Shown here in pieces: positions 1-5,499 of a stretch of 5,532 bases of DNA (the stretch's first letter is position 1; the number at the start of each line of letters is the position of its first letter). Source of the stretch: Lachnospiraceae bacterium (GTDB lineage: Bacteria > Bacillota_A > Clostridia > Lachnospirales > Lachnospiraceae); the NCBI GenBank assembly GCA_017540915.1, contig JAFYAD010000109.1:1-5532 (forward strand). The letters run 5' to 3'. The notes under the pieces are model-generated. The model saw only the letters and a program-made list of their open reading frames with translations, was not told the origin of the DNA and ran no database searches. The position numbers and the translations under genes are program-made.

Positions 1-139
1 CCAACTTTGGGCTAATCTCCATGCTTGACTACTACACCGAAAAGTGTGTCACTTGTTAAGTTGGTTGAACCGCCGTGTACCGAACGGTACGCACGGTGGT
101 GTGAGAGGTCGGCGGCCTCATGGCCGCCTCCTACTCAAT
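1..139 (+). mobile_element. Group II intron, 3' end (domains V and VI)
   Basis: The left edge carries the 3' end of a bacterial group II intron, a self-splicing retroelement. Domain V lies at about 68-101. Its lower helix (69-76 with 93-100) contains the catalytic CGC triad at 71-73 followed by CGU, then a two-base bulge at 91-92, an upper helix 77-81 with 86-90, and a four-base loop. Domain VI lies at 103-136. GGCGGCC (111-117) pairs with GGCCGCC (122-128) around loop TCAT, and GAGAGG pairs with CCTACTC so that A133 alone is bulged, as expected of the branch-point adenosine. The intron should end in AT at 138-139, six bases after the branch point. Positions 1-60 would be the end of domain IV; an open frame there stops at TAA 57-59 and could be the tail of the intron-encoded maturase, but I cannot recognise it. 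The 5' part of the intron is outside the window and the class is not determined. Confidence 0.88.
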
Positions 140-155
140 TGGTGTCTGTAAATGT

Positions 156-184
156 TTGCAAAAATATACAGGGCGTGTTATTAT
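156..184 (+). promoter_or_regulatory. Promoter of the DHH phosphoesterase gene
   Basis: A sigma-A-like promoter is visible: -35 TTGCAA (156-161), 17-base spacer, -10 TATTAT (179-184), with TG at 176-177 forming an extended -10. Transcription would start near 191, leaving an untranslated leader of about 92 bases before the ATG at 283. It lies only 17 bases past the intron 3' junction, so the intron did not cut it. The 10-mer GTTTGCAAAA at its -35 recurs in the ribE promoter. This is a motif-based prediction. Confidence 0.6.
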
Positions 185-282
185 AGATTACTAAGTTTCA
201 TCGGAATATTATCCGTATGCAGCCTGTGGTTTTATGTTGCAGAAGCGCGCCATACGAATTCAGAGCGGAAGGAAGCTACATC

Positions 283-1266
283 ATGGAAAAAGAGAAGTTT
301 CTCGCCTTTTTGGAGACTATCAGAGGACAGAGGGTGTTTGTCCAGACACATAATTTTCCGGACCCGGATGCCATTGGCAGCGGTTTCGGACTTGTGAAGC
401 TGCTGGAACATTTCAATATAAAAAGTGAGCTTGTATTTGTGGGGCAGATCGACCGTCTGAACACCAAGAAGATGACGGATCTTGGCCGTATTTCGATATC
501 GTCATATGACGAACTGGAACAGCCCATGTCTGAAAAGGATCCTGTGATATGCATTGATTCTCAAAAGTTTGGAGGGAATATCAGGGATCTTCCCGGTGAT
601 GAAGTCGCGTGTATAGATCACCATCCGCTGATAGACAGCGGGGAGGAATTCAGGTATCTTGATGTCAGGAGAGTGGGAAGCTGCGCTACGCTGATAGCTG
701 AGTACTATAAAGAATTGGGCGTGACTCCGGATGCAGATACCGCAACGGCACTTTTGTACGGACTTAAGATGGATACTCTGCATTTCACCAGAGGTGTTAC
801 TTTGGAAGACATATTGATGTATGAGTATCTTTTCGGGTATGCATCGGCAGATATCATAACAGATCTCGAGCAGAACAACATGGAATACAGTGATCTGAAG
901 GCGTACGGCGCGGCTATAGAGAATATAGAAATATTCGGGACGGTGGGTTTTGCGGGAATACCCTTTGCCTGCCCGGACGCCAGGATAGCGACGGTGGCTG
1001 ATTTTATACTTTCCCTTGATGAGGTGGATGTGGCGATACTCTACGCACGCCGCAAGGACGGTTACAAGTTTTCGGTCAGATCCAACACATCGGATGTGGA
1101 TGCCGGAAAGCTGGTGGCTGAGGCTCTCAAAGGTATCGGAAACGGCGGCGGCCACTCATTTATGGCAGGGGGATTCCTGCCGGATGCGTCGGCGGAAGCT
1201 TTTGGGGCAAATCCCGATTCCCGGATCAGGGAACTGTTTTTGAATGTTTTGACAAGTGACCGATAG
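283..1266 (+). CDS. DHH-family phosphoesterase (DHH-DHHA1)
   Basis: A 327-residue cytoplasmic protein of the DHH phosphoesterase superfamily, metal-dependent enzymes that include RecJ nucleases, nanoRNases (NrnA) and cyclic-dinucleotide phosphodiesterases. Visible motifs in order: H23 and PDPDAIGS (26-33, motif I), VICIDS with D92 (motif II), CIDHH with D112-H113-H114 (motif III), GLKMD with D164 (motif IV), and a C-terminal DHHA1 domain with GNGGGHSF (287-293). All expected metal ligands are present, so it should be active. Length fits NrnA-like stand-alone proteins, but the PDPDA form of motif I is also common in less characterised DHH subfamilies, so the substrate is open; small oligonucleotides or pAp-like nucleotides are the family-based guess. 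ATG 283 is chosen because GGAAGGAAG lies 8 bases upstream; an in-frame ATG at 217 has no ribosome binding site. There is no signal peptide or membrane segment. It has its own promoter, and no U-tract terminator separates it from the ribD leader, so some read-through into ribD is possible. Confidence 0.9.
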   Translation: MEKEKFLAFLETIRGQRVFVQTHNFPDPDAIGSGFGLVKLLEHFNIKSELVFVGQIDRLNTKKMTDLGRISISSYDELEQPMSEKDPVICIDSQKFGGNIRDLPGDEVACIDHHPLIDSGEEFRYLDVRRVGSCATLIAEYYKELGVTPDADTATALLYGLKMDTLHFTRGVTLEDILMYEYLFGYASADIITDLEQNNMEYSDLKAYGAAIENIEIFGTVGFAGIPFACPDARIATVADFILSLDEVDVAILYARRKDGYKFSVRSNTSDVDAGKLVAEALKGIGNGGGHSFMAGGFLPDASAEAFGANPDSRIRELFLNVLTSDR

Positions 1267-1267
1267 G

Positions 1268-1304
1268 GGAATACGTATCATGCACGGGGGCATGATGCAA
1301 TTCC
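1268..1304 (+). promoter_or_regulatory. Stem-loop just after the DHH gene stop codon
   Basis: GGAAT (1268-1272) pairs with ATTCC (1300-1304). After a small internal loop, 1275-1283 pairs with 1290-1298 (nine pairs including one G-U) around loop ACGGGG. It begins one base after the TAG. No U-tract follows, so it is not a classical intrinsic terminator. It may protect the 3' end of the DHH mRNA or be the first domain of the ribD leader. Confidence 0.5.
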
Positions 1305-1330
1305 TGCCGGGGATCGCAAAGCGACAGGCG
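1305..1330 (+). promoter_or_regulatory. Small stem-loop in the ribD leader
   Basis: TCGC (1314-1317) and GCGA (1321-1324) close an AAA triloop. Below an asymmetric purine-rich internal loop (GGGGA opposite CA), TGCC (1305-1308) can pair with GGCG (1327-1330), or CCTG (1303-1306) with CAGG (1325-1328). The two lower pairings are mutually exclusive, and the second competes with the preceding stem-loop. Function unknown. Confidence 0.35.
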
Positions 1331-1334
1331 ATTC

Positions 1335-1435
1335 ATTGTTACTATTCGCAGTTAATTAGGTGAGGCACGAACAGCAGGGTGGGTGTATGTAGGCGTGCCG
1401 GAATACACATTGGGACAACTGTGAATAGTAACGAT
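1335..1435 (+). promoter_or_regulatory. Structured RNA element in the ribD leader, unrecognised class
   Basis: GTTACTATTCGCAGTT (1338-1353) pairs along its whole length with AACTGTGAATAGTAAC (1417-1432), counting one G-U pair, and three more pairs can be added outside (1335-1337 with 1433-1435). The 63-base core holds two further complementary 6-mers in interleaved order: GGCACG (1364-1369) with CGTGCC (1394-1399), and GTGTAT (1383-1388) with ATACAC (1403-1408). They would form a pseudoknot if both exist at once, or two alternative hairpins. The element ends about 47 bases before the ribD start, where an FMN riboswitch would be expected in a Firmicute, but the conserved FMN-riboswitch core strings are absent. 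It could be a new regulatory RNA or a dispersed palindromic repeat that happens to sit here. The pairing is read directly from the sequence; the function is inference. Confidence 0.55.
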
Positions 1436-1450
1436 TTATTTACAAATCGT
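1431..1450 (+). promoter_or_regulatory. Hairpin between leader element and ribD ribosome binding site
   Basis: ACGATTT (1431-1437) is complementary to AAATCGT (1444-1450) around a six-base loop. Bases 1431-1435 also belong to the long helix of the upstream element, so the two structures compete at the boundary. No U-tract follows. The hairpin lies 18 bases before the AAGGGG ribosome binding site, so an effect on ribD translation is possible but unproven. Confidence 0.35.
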
Positions 1451-1481
1451 GTCATTAGAGATAATACAAGGGGATGTTGCC

Positions 1482-2681
1482 ATGAGCGTGCGGCAGGAAA
1501 CCGGTGAAAAATACATGCGCCTTGCCATAGAGCTTGCCCGAAAGGGTGAGGGGTATACGAACCCGAATCCCATGGTGGGTGCAGTCATAGTGAAGGACGG
1601 AAAGGTGATCGCGGGCGGTTATCATCACAGATACGGTGATCTTCATGCCGAGCGGGATGCACTTAAAAATTTTTCTGAAGGGATATTCGAGGATGAGCTG
1701 ATAAAAATGTGTGTCTCAGAGGATATCCCTTTTGATGAGAAAGCTACAGGTCATGCAGGGACGGAAGGTCTCATAGAAGATGCCACGATGTACGTCACAT
1801 TGGAGCCCTGCTGTCACACCGGAAAACAGCCGCCCTGTACCGAAGCCATTGTTGAAGCGGGGATCAAACATGTTGTCATCGGTTCGAGGGATCCGAATCC
1901 CCTGGTTCACGGCAAGGGAGTTGCGTTCCTGAGGGATCACGGCGTGGAGGTGACGGAGGATTTTTTGAGGGATGAATGCGATGCATTGAACCCTGTGTTT
2001 TTTAAATACATTTCCGAAAAGATACCGTATGTGGTTTTAAAATACGCCATGACCGCCGACGGAAAGATCGCCACTGCCACAGGTGAGTCCAAATGGATCA
2101 CAGGGGAGGATGCCAGGTTCGAGGTCCAGCGGATGCGCCACAGGTATATGGCTATCATGGCGGGGATCGGAACAGTGCTCGCCGACGATCCGATGCTGAA
2201 TGTCCGGATCGAAGGTCTTAAATCTCCTGTGCGCGTGATATGCGACAGCCACCTTCGGGTACCTGTGGAGAGTAACATTGTCAGGACTGCGCAGGATATA
2301 CGTACTATCGTGGCTTTCGCAGACGGAGATCTTTCCAAACAAAAAGCGTTGAGCGAATGCGGCGTTGAACTCATGAATGTGCCGGGAATTGACGGACGGG
2401 TGGATGTGGCTGCGCTGATAAAAAATCTCGGGGAATCCGGTATAGACAGTGTTTTCGTGGAAGGCGGAGGAACCCTGAATGATTCCCTCAGGGCAGCAGG
2501 TTTGATTGATCGGGTGGAATGTTTTGTGGCACCGAAAATCTTTGGTGGCGCAGATGCAAAGAGCCCTGTGGAAGGCACCGGGATCGGATCTATCGGGGAT
2601 TCGCCGGAGCTCATATTGGAGGATGTTCACAGGATCGGTGACGATGTGCTGTTGACCTATGTGAGGAACAAAATGAAATAA
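1482..2681 (+). CDS. ribD: RibD, bifunctional riboflavin deaminase/reductase
   Basis: RibD performs two steps in the cytoplasm: zinc-dependent deamination of the pyrimidine from GTP cyclohydrolase II, then NADPH-dependent reduction of the ribosyl side chain. The 399-residue protein has the N-terminal CDA-fold deaminase: NPNPMVGAVIV (27-37), zinc ligands H55 in HAE, C110 in LEPCC and C119 in PPC, with catalytic E57. The C-terminal reductase shows K187-YAMTADGKIA, SKWIT, VLADDPMLNVR and VEGGG (326-330). Spacing from C110 to C119 matches the family, but H55 to C110 is 55 residues against about 25 in the Escherichia coli enzyme, because of an acidic insertion near residues 67-97. This explains a length well above the usual 360-370. 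ATG 1482 is preferred since AAGGGG lies 8 bases upstream; an in-frame GTG at 1449 falls within a hairpin and has no ribosome binding site. No convincing promoter sits directly upstream; the transcript is followed by a terminator. Confidence 0.96.
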   Translation: MSVRQETGEKYMRLAIELARKGEGYTNPNPMVGAVIVKDGKVIAGGYHHRYGDLHAERDALKNFSEGIFEDELIKMCVSEDIPFDEKATGHAGTEGLIEDATMYVTLEPCCHTGKQPPCTEAIVEAGIKHVVIGSRDPNPLVHGKGVAFLRDHGVEVTEDFLRDECDALNPVFFKYISEKIPYVVLKYAMTADGKIATATGESKWITGEDARFEVQRMRHRYMAIMAGIGTVLADDPMLNVRIEGLKSPVRVICDSHLRVPVESNIVRTAQDIRTIVAFADGDLSKQKALSECGVELMNVPGIDGRVDVAALIKNLGESGIDSVFVEGGGTLNDSLRAAGLIDRVECFVAPKIFGGADAKSPVEGTGIGSIGDSPELILEDVHRIGDDVLLTYVRNKMK

Positions 2682-2684
2682 TGT

Positions 2685-2733
2685 TTTTCGTGAAAGCTGC
2701 ACTCGAACAGGGTGTAGCTTTTTTGTACGAAAA
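2685..2733 (+). terminator. Intrinsic terminator after ribD
   Basis: AAAGCTGCAC (2693-2702) pairs with GTGTAGCTTT (2712-2721), ten pairs including one G-U, followed by a run of six T (2719-2724). An outer pairing TTTTCGT (2685-2691) with ACGAAAA (2727-2733) could extend it. It starts right after the ribD stop codon and precedes a separate promoter, so ribD probably ends its own transcript here. Confidence 0.82.
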
Positions 2734-2745
2734 GAGCCTAATAGT

Positions 2746-2774
2746 TTGCAAAATCGGCTGGTCCGTGCTACAAT
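2746..2774 (+). promoter_or_regulatory. Promoter of ribE (ribE-ribBA unit)
   Basis: -35 TTGCAA (2746-2751), 17-base spacer, -10 TACAAT (2769-2774), with TG at 2766-2767 as an extended -10. The predicted start near 2781 leaves a leader of about 40 bases, too short for a riboswitch. The layout (same -35, same spacer, TGn) and the GTTTGCAAAA 10-mer match the promoter at 156-184. Its position just after a terminator supports it. Confidence 0.7.
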
Positions 2775-2819
2775 GTTATCTGTTTTGGACGGTGATTTTG
2801 ACGGCTTTGTGGAGGTCAC

Positions 2820-3467
2820 ATGTTTACAGGAATAGTGGAAGAGACGGGCGTGATCAGACGCCTTGATATAAAAGGAAAGTCCGGGACTATCGAGATAAAA
2901 GCCTGCAAAGTGCTGGAAGGGACGAAGGTTGGGGACAGCATTGCGGTTAACGGAATCTGCCTCACAGTGACGTCTATGGGGAGCGGTTTTTTTACGGCGG
3001 ATGTCATGGCGGAAACCGTGCGACGTTCCTCCTTGAAAGCGGCTTCAAAGGGGGATAAGGTAAACCTAGAGCGGGCAATGCCTGCCGACGGTCGTTTCGG
3101 CGGTCATATAGTGAGCGGTCATATAGACGGCACGGGTACTATCGCAGACATGAGGCGCGAAGAAAACGCCATATGGATAAGGATAAAGGCCACACCGGAG
3201 ATATTGGATCTGATAGTGGAGAAGGGATCCATATGTATCGACGGCATCAGCCTTACGGTGGCGGCGGTAACGGATAATGACTTCAGTGTTTCTGTCATAC
3301 CTCACACACTGGATGTCACGATACTGGCAGATAAAAAGCCGGGCGACACAGTAAATCTGGAAAATGACATAGTGGGAAAATATGTCCAAAAGCTCATGGG
3401 AGTAGATTTAGGACGCGGCAATGCCGGTGGTTCTGTCACCCGGGAGATGTTAGAACTGTTGAGATAG
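2820..3467 (+). CDS. ribE: RibE, riboflavin synthase alpha chain
   Basis: Riboflavin synthase catalyses the last step, dismutation of two 6,7-dimethyl-8-ribityllumazine molecules to riboflavin plus the pyrimidine precursor, which RibH reuses. The 215-residue protein begins with the signature MFTGIVEE and shows the internal duplication of the family: two lumazine-binding barrels, each with an NG/DG-I-x-LTV motif (NGICLTV 44-50 and DGISLTV 141-147). The second barrel opens with VSGHIDG (98-104). Length is normal (about 200-220) and both repeats are intact. The ATG follows GGAGG (2811-2815) with a four-base spacer. It has its own promoter and leader of about 40 bases, and 114 bases separate it from ribBA without a terminator, so the two are probably co-transcribed. 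It is named ribB in older B. subtilis usage. Confidence 0.97.
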   Translation: MFTGIVEETGVIRRLDIKGKSGTIEIKACKVLEGTKVGDSIAVNGICLTVTSMGSGFFTADVMAETVRRSSLKAASKGDKVNLERAMPADGRFGGHIVSGHIDGTGTIADMRREENAIWIRIKATPEILDLIVEKGSICIDGISLTVAAVTDNDFSVSVIPHTLDVTILADKKPGDTVNLENDIVGKYVQKLMGVDLGRGNAGGSVTREMLELLR

Positions 3468-3520
3468 ATTAACGGTATAAGTTGGTTTGGAAACATGTGT
3501 GAAAACTTATGGTTACAGAA

Positions 3521-3549
3521 GATCCGGACTGTATAGTCAAAAACGGATT
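3521..3549 (+). promoter_or_regulatory. Hairpin in the ribE-ribBA gap
   Basis: ATCCG (3522-3526) pairs with CGGAT (3544-3548), and GACT (3527-3530) with AGTC (3535-3538) around loop GTAT, leaving five A bulged at 3539-3543. No U-tract follows, so it is not a terminator. It may be a processing or stability element between the two cistrons, or chance. The rest of the 114-base gap shows nothing clear apart from the ribBA ribosome binding site AAGGAG (3571-3576). Confidence 0.25.
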
Positions 3550-3581
3550 GTGATCAAAGAAAGCAGCGATAAGGAGCAACG

Positions 3582-4793
3582 ATGGAATATCAGTACGATT
3601 CAATAGAGGATGCAATAGAGGAGTTAAAGGCCGGTCACATCATATTGGTGACGGACGATCCCGACAGGGAGAATGAAGGCGACTTCATCTGTGCAGGTGA
3701 GTTTGCAACGCAGGAGAATATCAATCTGATGGCGAGCCGGGCAAAGGGGCTGATATGTACCCCTATGAGTGCGGCCCTTGCCTCAAAGCTGGGATTTCCG
3801 CCCATGGTGGCGGAAAACACGGACAATCACTCCACTGCATTTACGGTGGCCATAGATCATGTGGATACCACCACGGGAATATCCGCAAAGGAGAGATCCT
3901 ACACTATCCGCAAATGCTGCGATGAGAATTCAAAACCCGGAGATTTCAGAAGACCCGGACATGTATTTCCACTCACAGCCAGAGAGGGCGGAGTGCTGGT
4001 GCGAAACGGTCACACCGAGGCCACGGTGGATCTTTTAAAACTGGCGGGGCTAAAGGAATGCGGCGTGTGCTGTGAGGTTATGGATGATGACGGCACCATG
4101 ATGCGTACACCAAAGCTTATAGAACTGGCTAAGGAACTGGGGCTTAAGTTCATCACCATAAAAGACCTTCAGGATTATATCCGCACCAACGTAAAGCATG
4201 TGGTACGGATGGCTGATGCAGCTCTCCCTACCAAATACGGAGAGTTCAAGATTGCAGGCTTTGTGAATGACATCACGGGAGAGCATCACGTGGCAGTCAT
4301 AAAAGGCGATGTTGGCGATGGAGAGAACGTGCTGTGCCGGGTTCACTCGGAGTGTCTGACAGGTGATGTTTTCGGCTCTGCCAGATGCGATTGCGGCGAG
4401 CAGCTGGAAGCTGCCATGAAGATGATCGAAAAGGAAGGCAGAGGCATTGTCCTCTATATGAGACAGGAGGGCAGAGGCATCGGCCTTATCAACAAACTCA
4501 GAGCTTATGAGCTTCAGGAGCAGGGATTTGACACGGTTGAGGCAAATGTTAAATTGGGATTTGCACCTGATCTGAGAGAATACTGGGTTGGTGCCCAGAT
4601 ATTAAAAGACCTGGGAGTGAAGAGCTTAAGACTTCTGACCAACAATCCGGACAAGGTATACGGGCTGTCGGATTTCGGCATTGAGATAAAGGAACGCGTT
4701 CCCATAGAGATCGCGCCGCAAAAGTATGATCTTTTCTATATGCAGACCAAGCAGAAGAAGATGGGACATATTTTTAACGGTATAAAATTGTAG
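3582..4793 (+). CDS. ribBA: RibBA, DHBP synthase / GTP cyclohydrolase II
   Basis: A fused enzyme that starts both branches of the pathway. The N-terminal half makes 3,4-dihydroxy-2-butanone 4-phosphate from ribulose 5-phosphate; the C-terminal half opens GTP. In the 403-residue product, the RibB part (about 1-200) has the acidic metal-binding loop [11 protein letters not shown] (25-35), [26 protein letters not shown] and GHTEATVDL. The RibA part (about 205-403) has zinc ligands C258, C269 and C271 ([16 protein letters not shown]), the RQEGRGIGL motif and a TNNPDK stretch near the C-terminus. All key residues are present in both halves, so both activities are expected. Length is typical of RibBA. 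ATG 3582 follows AAGGAG (3571-3576) with a five-base spacer. Likely on the ribE transcript. B. subtilis calls this gene ribA. No terminator is visible downstream. Confidence 0.97.
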   Translation: MEYQYDSIEDAIEELKAGHIILVTDDPDRENEGDFICAGEFATQENINLMASRAKGLICTPMSAALASKLGFPPMVAENTDNHSTAFTVAIDHVDTTTGISAKERSYTIRKCCDENSKPGDFRRPGHVFPLTAREGGVLVRNGHTEATVDLLKLAGLKECGVCCEVMDDDGTMMRTPKLIELAKELGLKFITIKDLQDYIRTNVKHVVRMADAALPTKYGEFKIAGFVNDITGEHHVAVIKGDVGDGENVLCRVHSECLTGDVFGSARCDCGEQLEAAMKMIEKEGRGIVLYMRQEGRGIGLINKLRAYELQEQGFDTVEANVKLGFAPDLREYWVGAQILKDLGVKSLRLLTNNPDKVYGLSDFGIEIKERVPIEIAPQKYDLFYMQTKQKKMGHIFNGIKL

Positions 4794-4909
4794 ATGACAG
4801 AACCACAAAAAGAGCTGACAAAACTTGCGGCATGAATCAGCTTGAGGATAATGTGATTGATATATGTACATCAAGAGTTGACTGGAAAACAGTAGATAAA
4901 CATTGAATG

Positions 4910-4937
4910 TTGAGCAAAAGTAAAATGATGATATAAC
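4910..4937 (+). promoter_or_regulatory. Candidate promoter of ribH
   Basis: TTGAGC (4910-4915), 16-base spacer, TATAAC (4932-4937), with TG at 4929-4930 forming an extended -10. A start near 4944 would give an untranslated leader of about 59 bases, almost entirely A-rich and unlikely to fold. It lies in a 209-base gap between ribBA and ribH that is far more AT-rich than the genes, so chance matches are likelier here. No terminator precedes it, so ribH may be served by both this promoter and read-through. Confidence 0.42.
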
Positions 4938-4944
4938 AAAAATG

Positions 4945-5003
4945 AGATTAAAACAGGTAAAAAAAACAAGATTAAAAAGAAATTCAAAAAGGAGATTCAA
5001 AAA
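4945..5003 (+). repeat. A-rich short direct repeats in ribH leader
   Basis: AGATTAAAA occurs at 4945-4953 and 4969-4977. ATTCAAAAA occurs at 4982-4990 and 4995-5003, flanking the GGAG ribosome binding site (4991-4994). The tract has few C or T bases. It looks like an unstructured leader that leaves the ribosome binding site open; slippage during replication could have made the repeats. Confidence 0.4.
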
Positions 5004-5476
5004 TGAAAGAGGTCAATCTGGTAGAGGGTAAACTGGTAGCAAAAGATGGTATGAAGGTCGGCATTGTGGCATCCCGTTTTAATGAGATCATCGTGAATAA
5101 GCTCCTGGGAGGAGCAGTGGACGGTCTTGTGCGCCACGGTGTTTCCGAGGACAACATCACAGCGGTATGGGTTCCCGGCGCTTTTGAGATCCCGCTGGCA
5201 GCACAGAAGATGGCCGCTTCCGGCAAGTACGACGCTATCATCTGCGTCGGCGCAGTTATCCGCGGCGATACGACACATTATGATTATGTTTGCAATGAGG
5301 TTTCAAAGGGCGTGGCTCATGTGGGTCTTTCAACAGGCGTTCCCACTCTCTTCGGCGTCATCACCACAGAGAACATTGAGCAGGCTATATCGAGAGCGGG
5401 CAGCAAGGGCGGAAACAAGGGTTATGACTGTGCCCTGTCTGCCATAGAGATGGTAAACCTTATGTCACAGATCTGA
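5003..5476 (+). CDS. ribH: RibH, 6,7-dimethyl-8-ribityllumazine synthase
   Basis: Lumazine synthase condenses 5-amino-6-ribitylaminouracil with 3,4-dihydroxy-2-butanone 4-phosphate to give the substrate of RibE. The 157-residue protein is full length (family about 150-160). Signatures include ASRFNEIIV near the N-terminus, VPGAFEIP, the phosphate and catalytic segment [17 protein letters not shown] with the catalytic-type H92, FGVITTEN, and the C-terminal [20 protein letters not shown]. In Firmicutes the protein usually forms an icosahedral 60-mer that can enclose RibE trimers; that is family knowledge, not visible here. ATG 5003 follows AAGGAG with an eight-base spacer. It is separated from ribBA by 209 A-rich bases holding a candidate promoter, and the next start codon comes only 23 bases after its stop. 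Confidence 0.97.
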   Translation: MKEVNLVEGKLVAKDGMKVGIVASRFNEIIVNKLLGGAVDGLVRHGVSEDNITAVWVPGAFEIPLAAQKMAASGKYDAIICVGAVIRGDTTHYDYVCNEVSKGVAHVGLSTGVPTLFGVITTENIEQAISRAGSKGGNKGYDCALSAIEMVNLMSQI

Positions 5477-5499
5477 AACAGATAATGAGGGACTGTGAA

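Noticed and set aside
217..282. Longer DHH protein starting at ATG 217
   Set aside because: There is no ribosome binding site before 217, while ATG 283 has GGAAGGAAG; the added residues do not look like the family N-terminus.
502..1155. Long antisense open frame opposite the DHH gene
   Set aside because: It is a shadow of a well-supported gene: no ribosome binding site, no recognisable motif and cysteine/serine/histidine-rich composition. The same applies to antisense frames at 1937-2614 and 2037-2819.
1249..1281. Promoter for ribD with TTGACA at 1249-1254
   Set aside because: The only good -10 (TATCAT, 1276-1281) is 21 bases away, too far, and TTGACA lies inside the DHH coding sequence.
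1311..1328. Cyclic di-GMP-I (GEMM) riboswitch suggested by the CGCAAAGC string
   Set aside because: Only this short string matches; the second paired arm and conserved flanks are missing, and CGCAAAGC here is simply a triloop hairpin.
1439..1467. Promoter TTTACA-17-TAATAC just before ribD
   Set aside because: The -10 match is poor, and the transcript would start inside or after the ribosome binding site at 1468-1473.
1267..1481. FMN riboswitch before ribD
   Set aside because: Expected by position, but the conserved core strings and six-helix order are absent; AGCAGGGTGGGTG only resembles one short piece.
3477..3510. Terminator after ribE formed by ATAAGTT and AACTTAT
   Set aside because: Seven A/T-rich pairs with a 20-base loop and no U-tract; too weak to call.
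3513..3537. Promoter for ribBA with TATAGT at 3532-3537
   Set aside because: No acceptable -35 lies 16-18 bases upstream; TTACAG is only 14 bases away or less.
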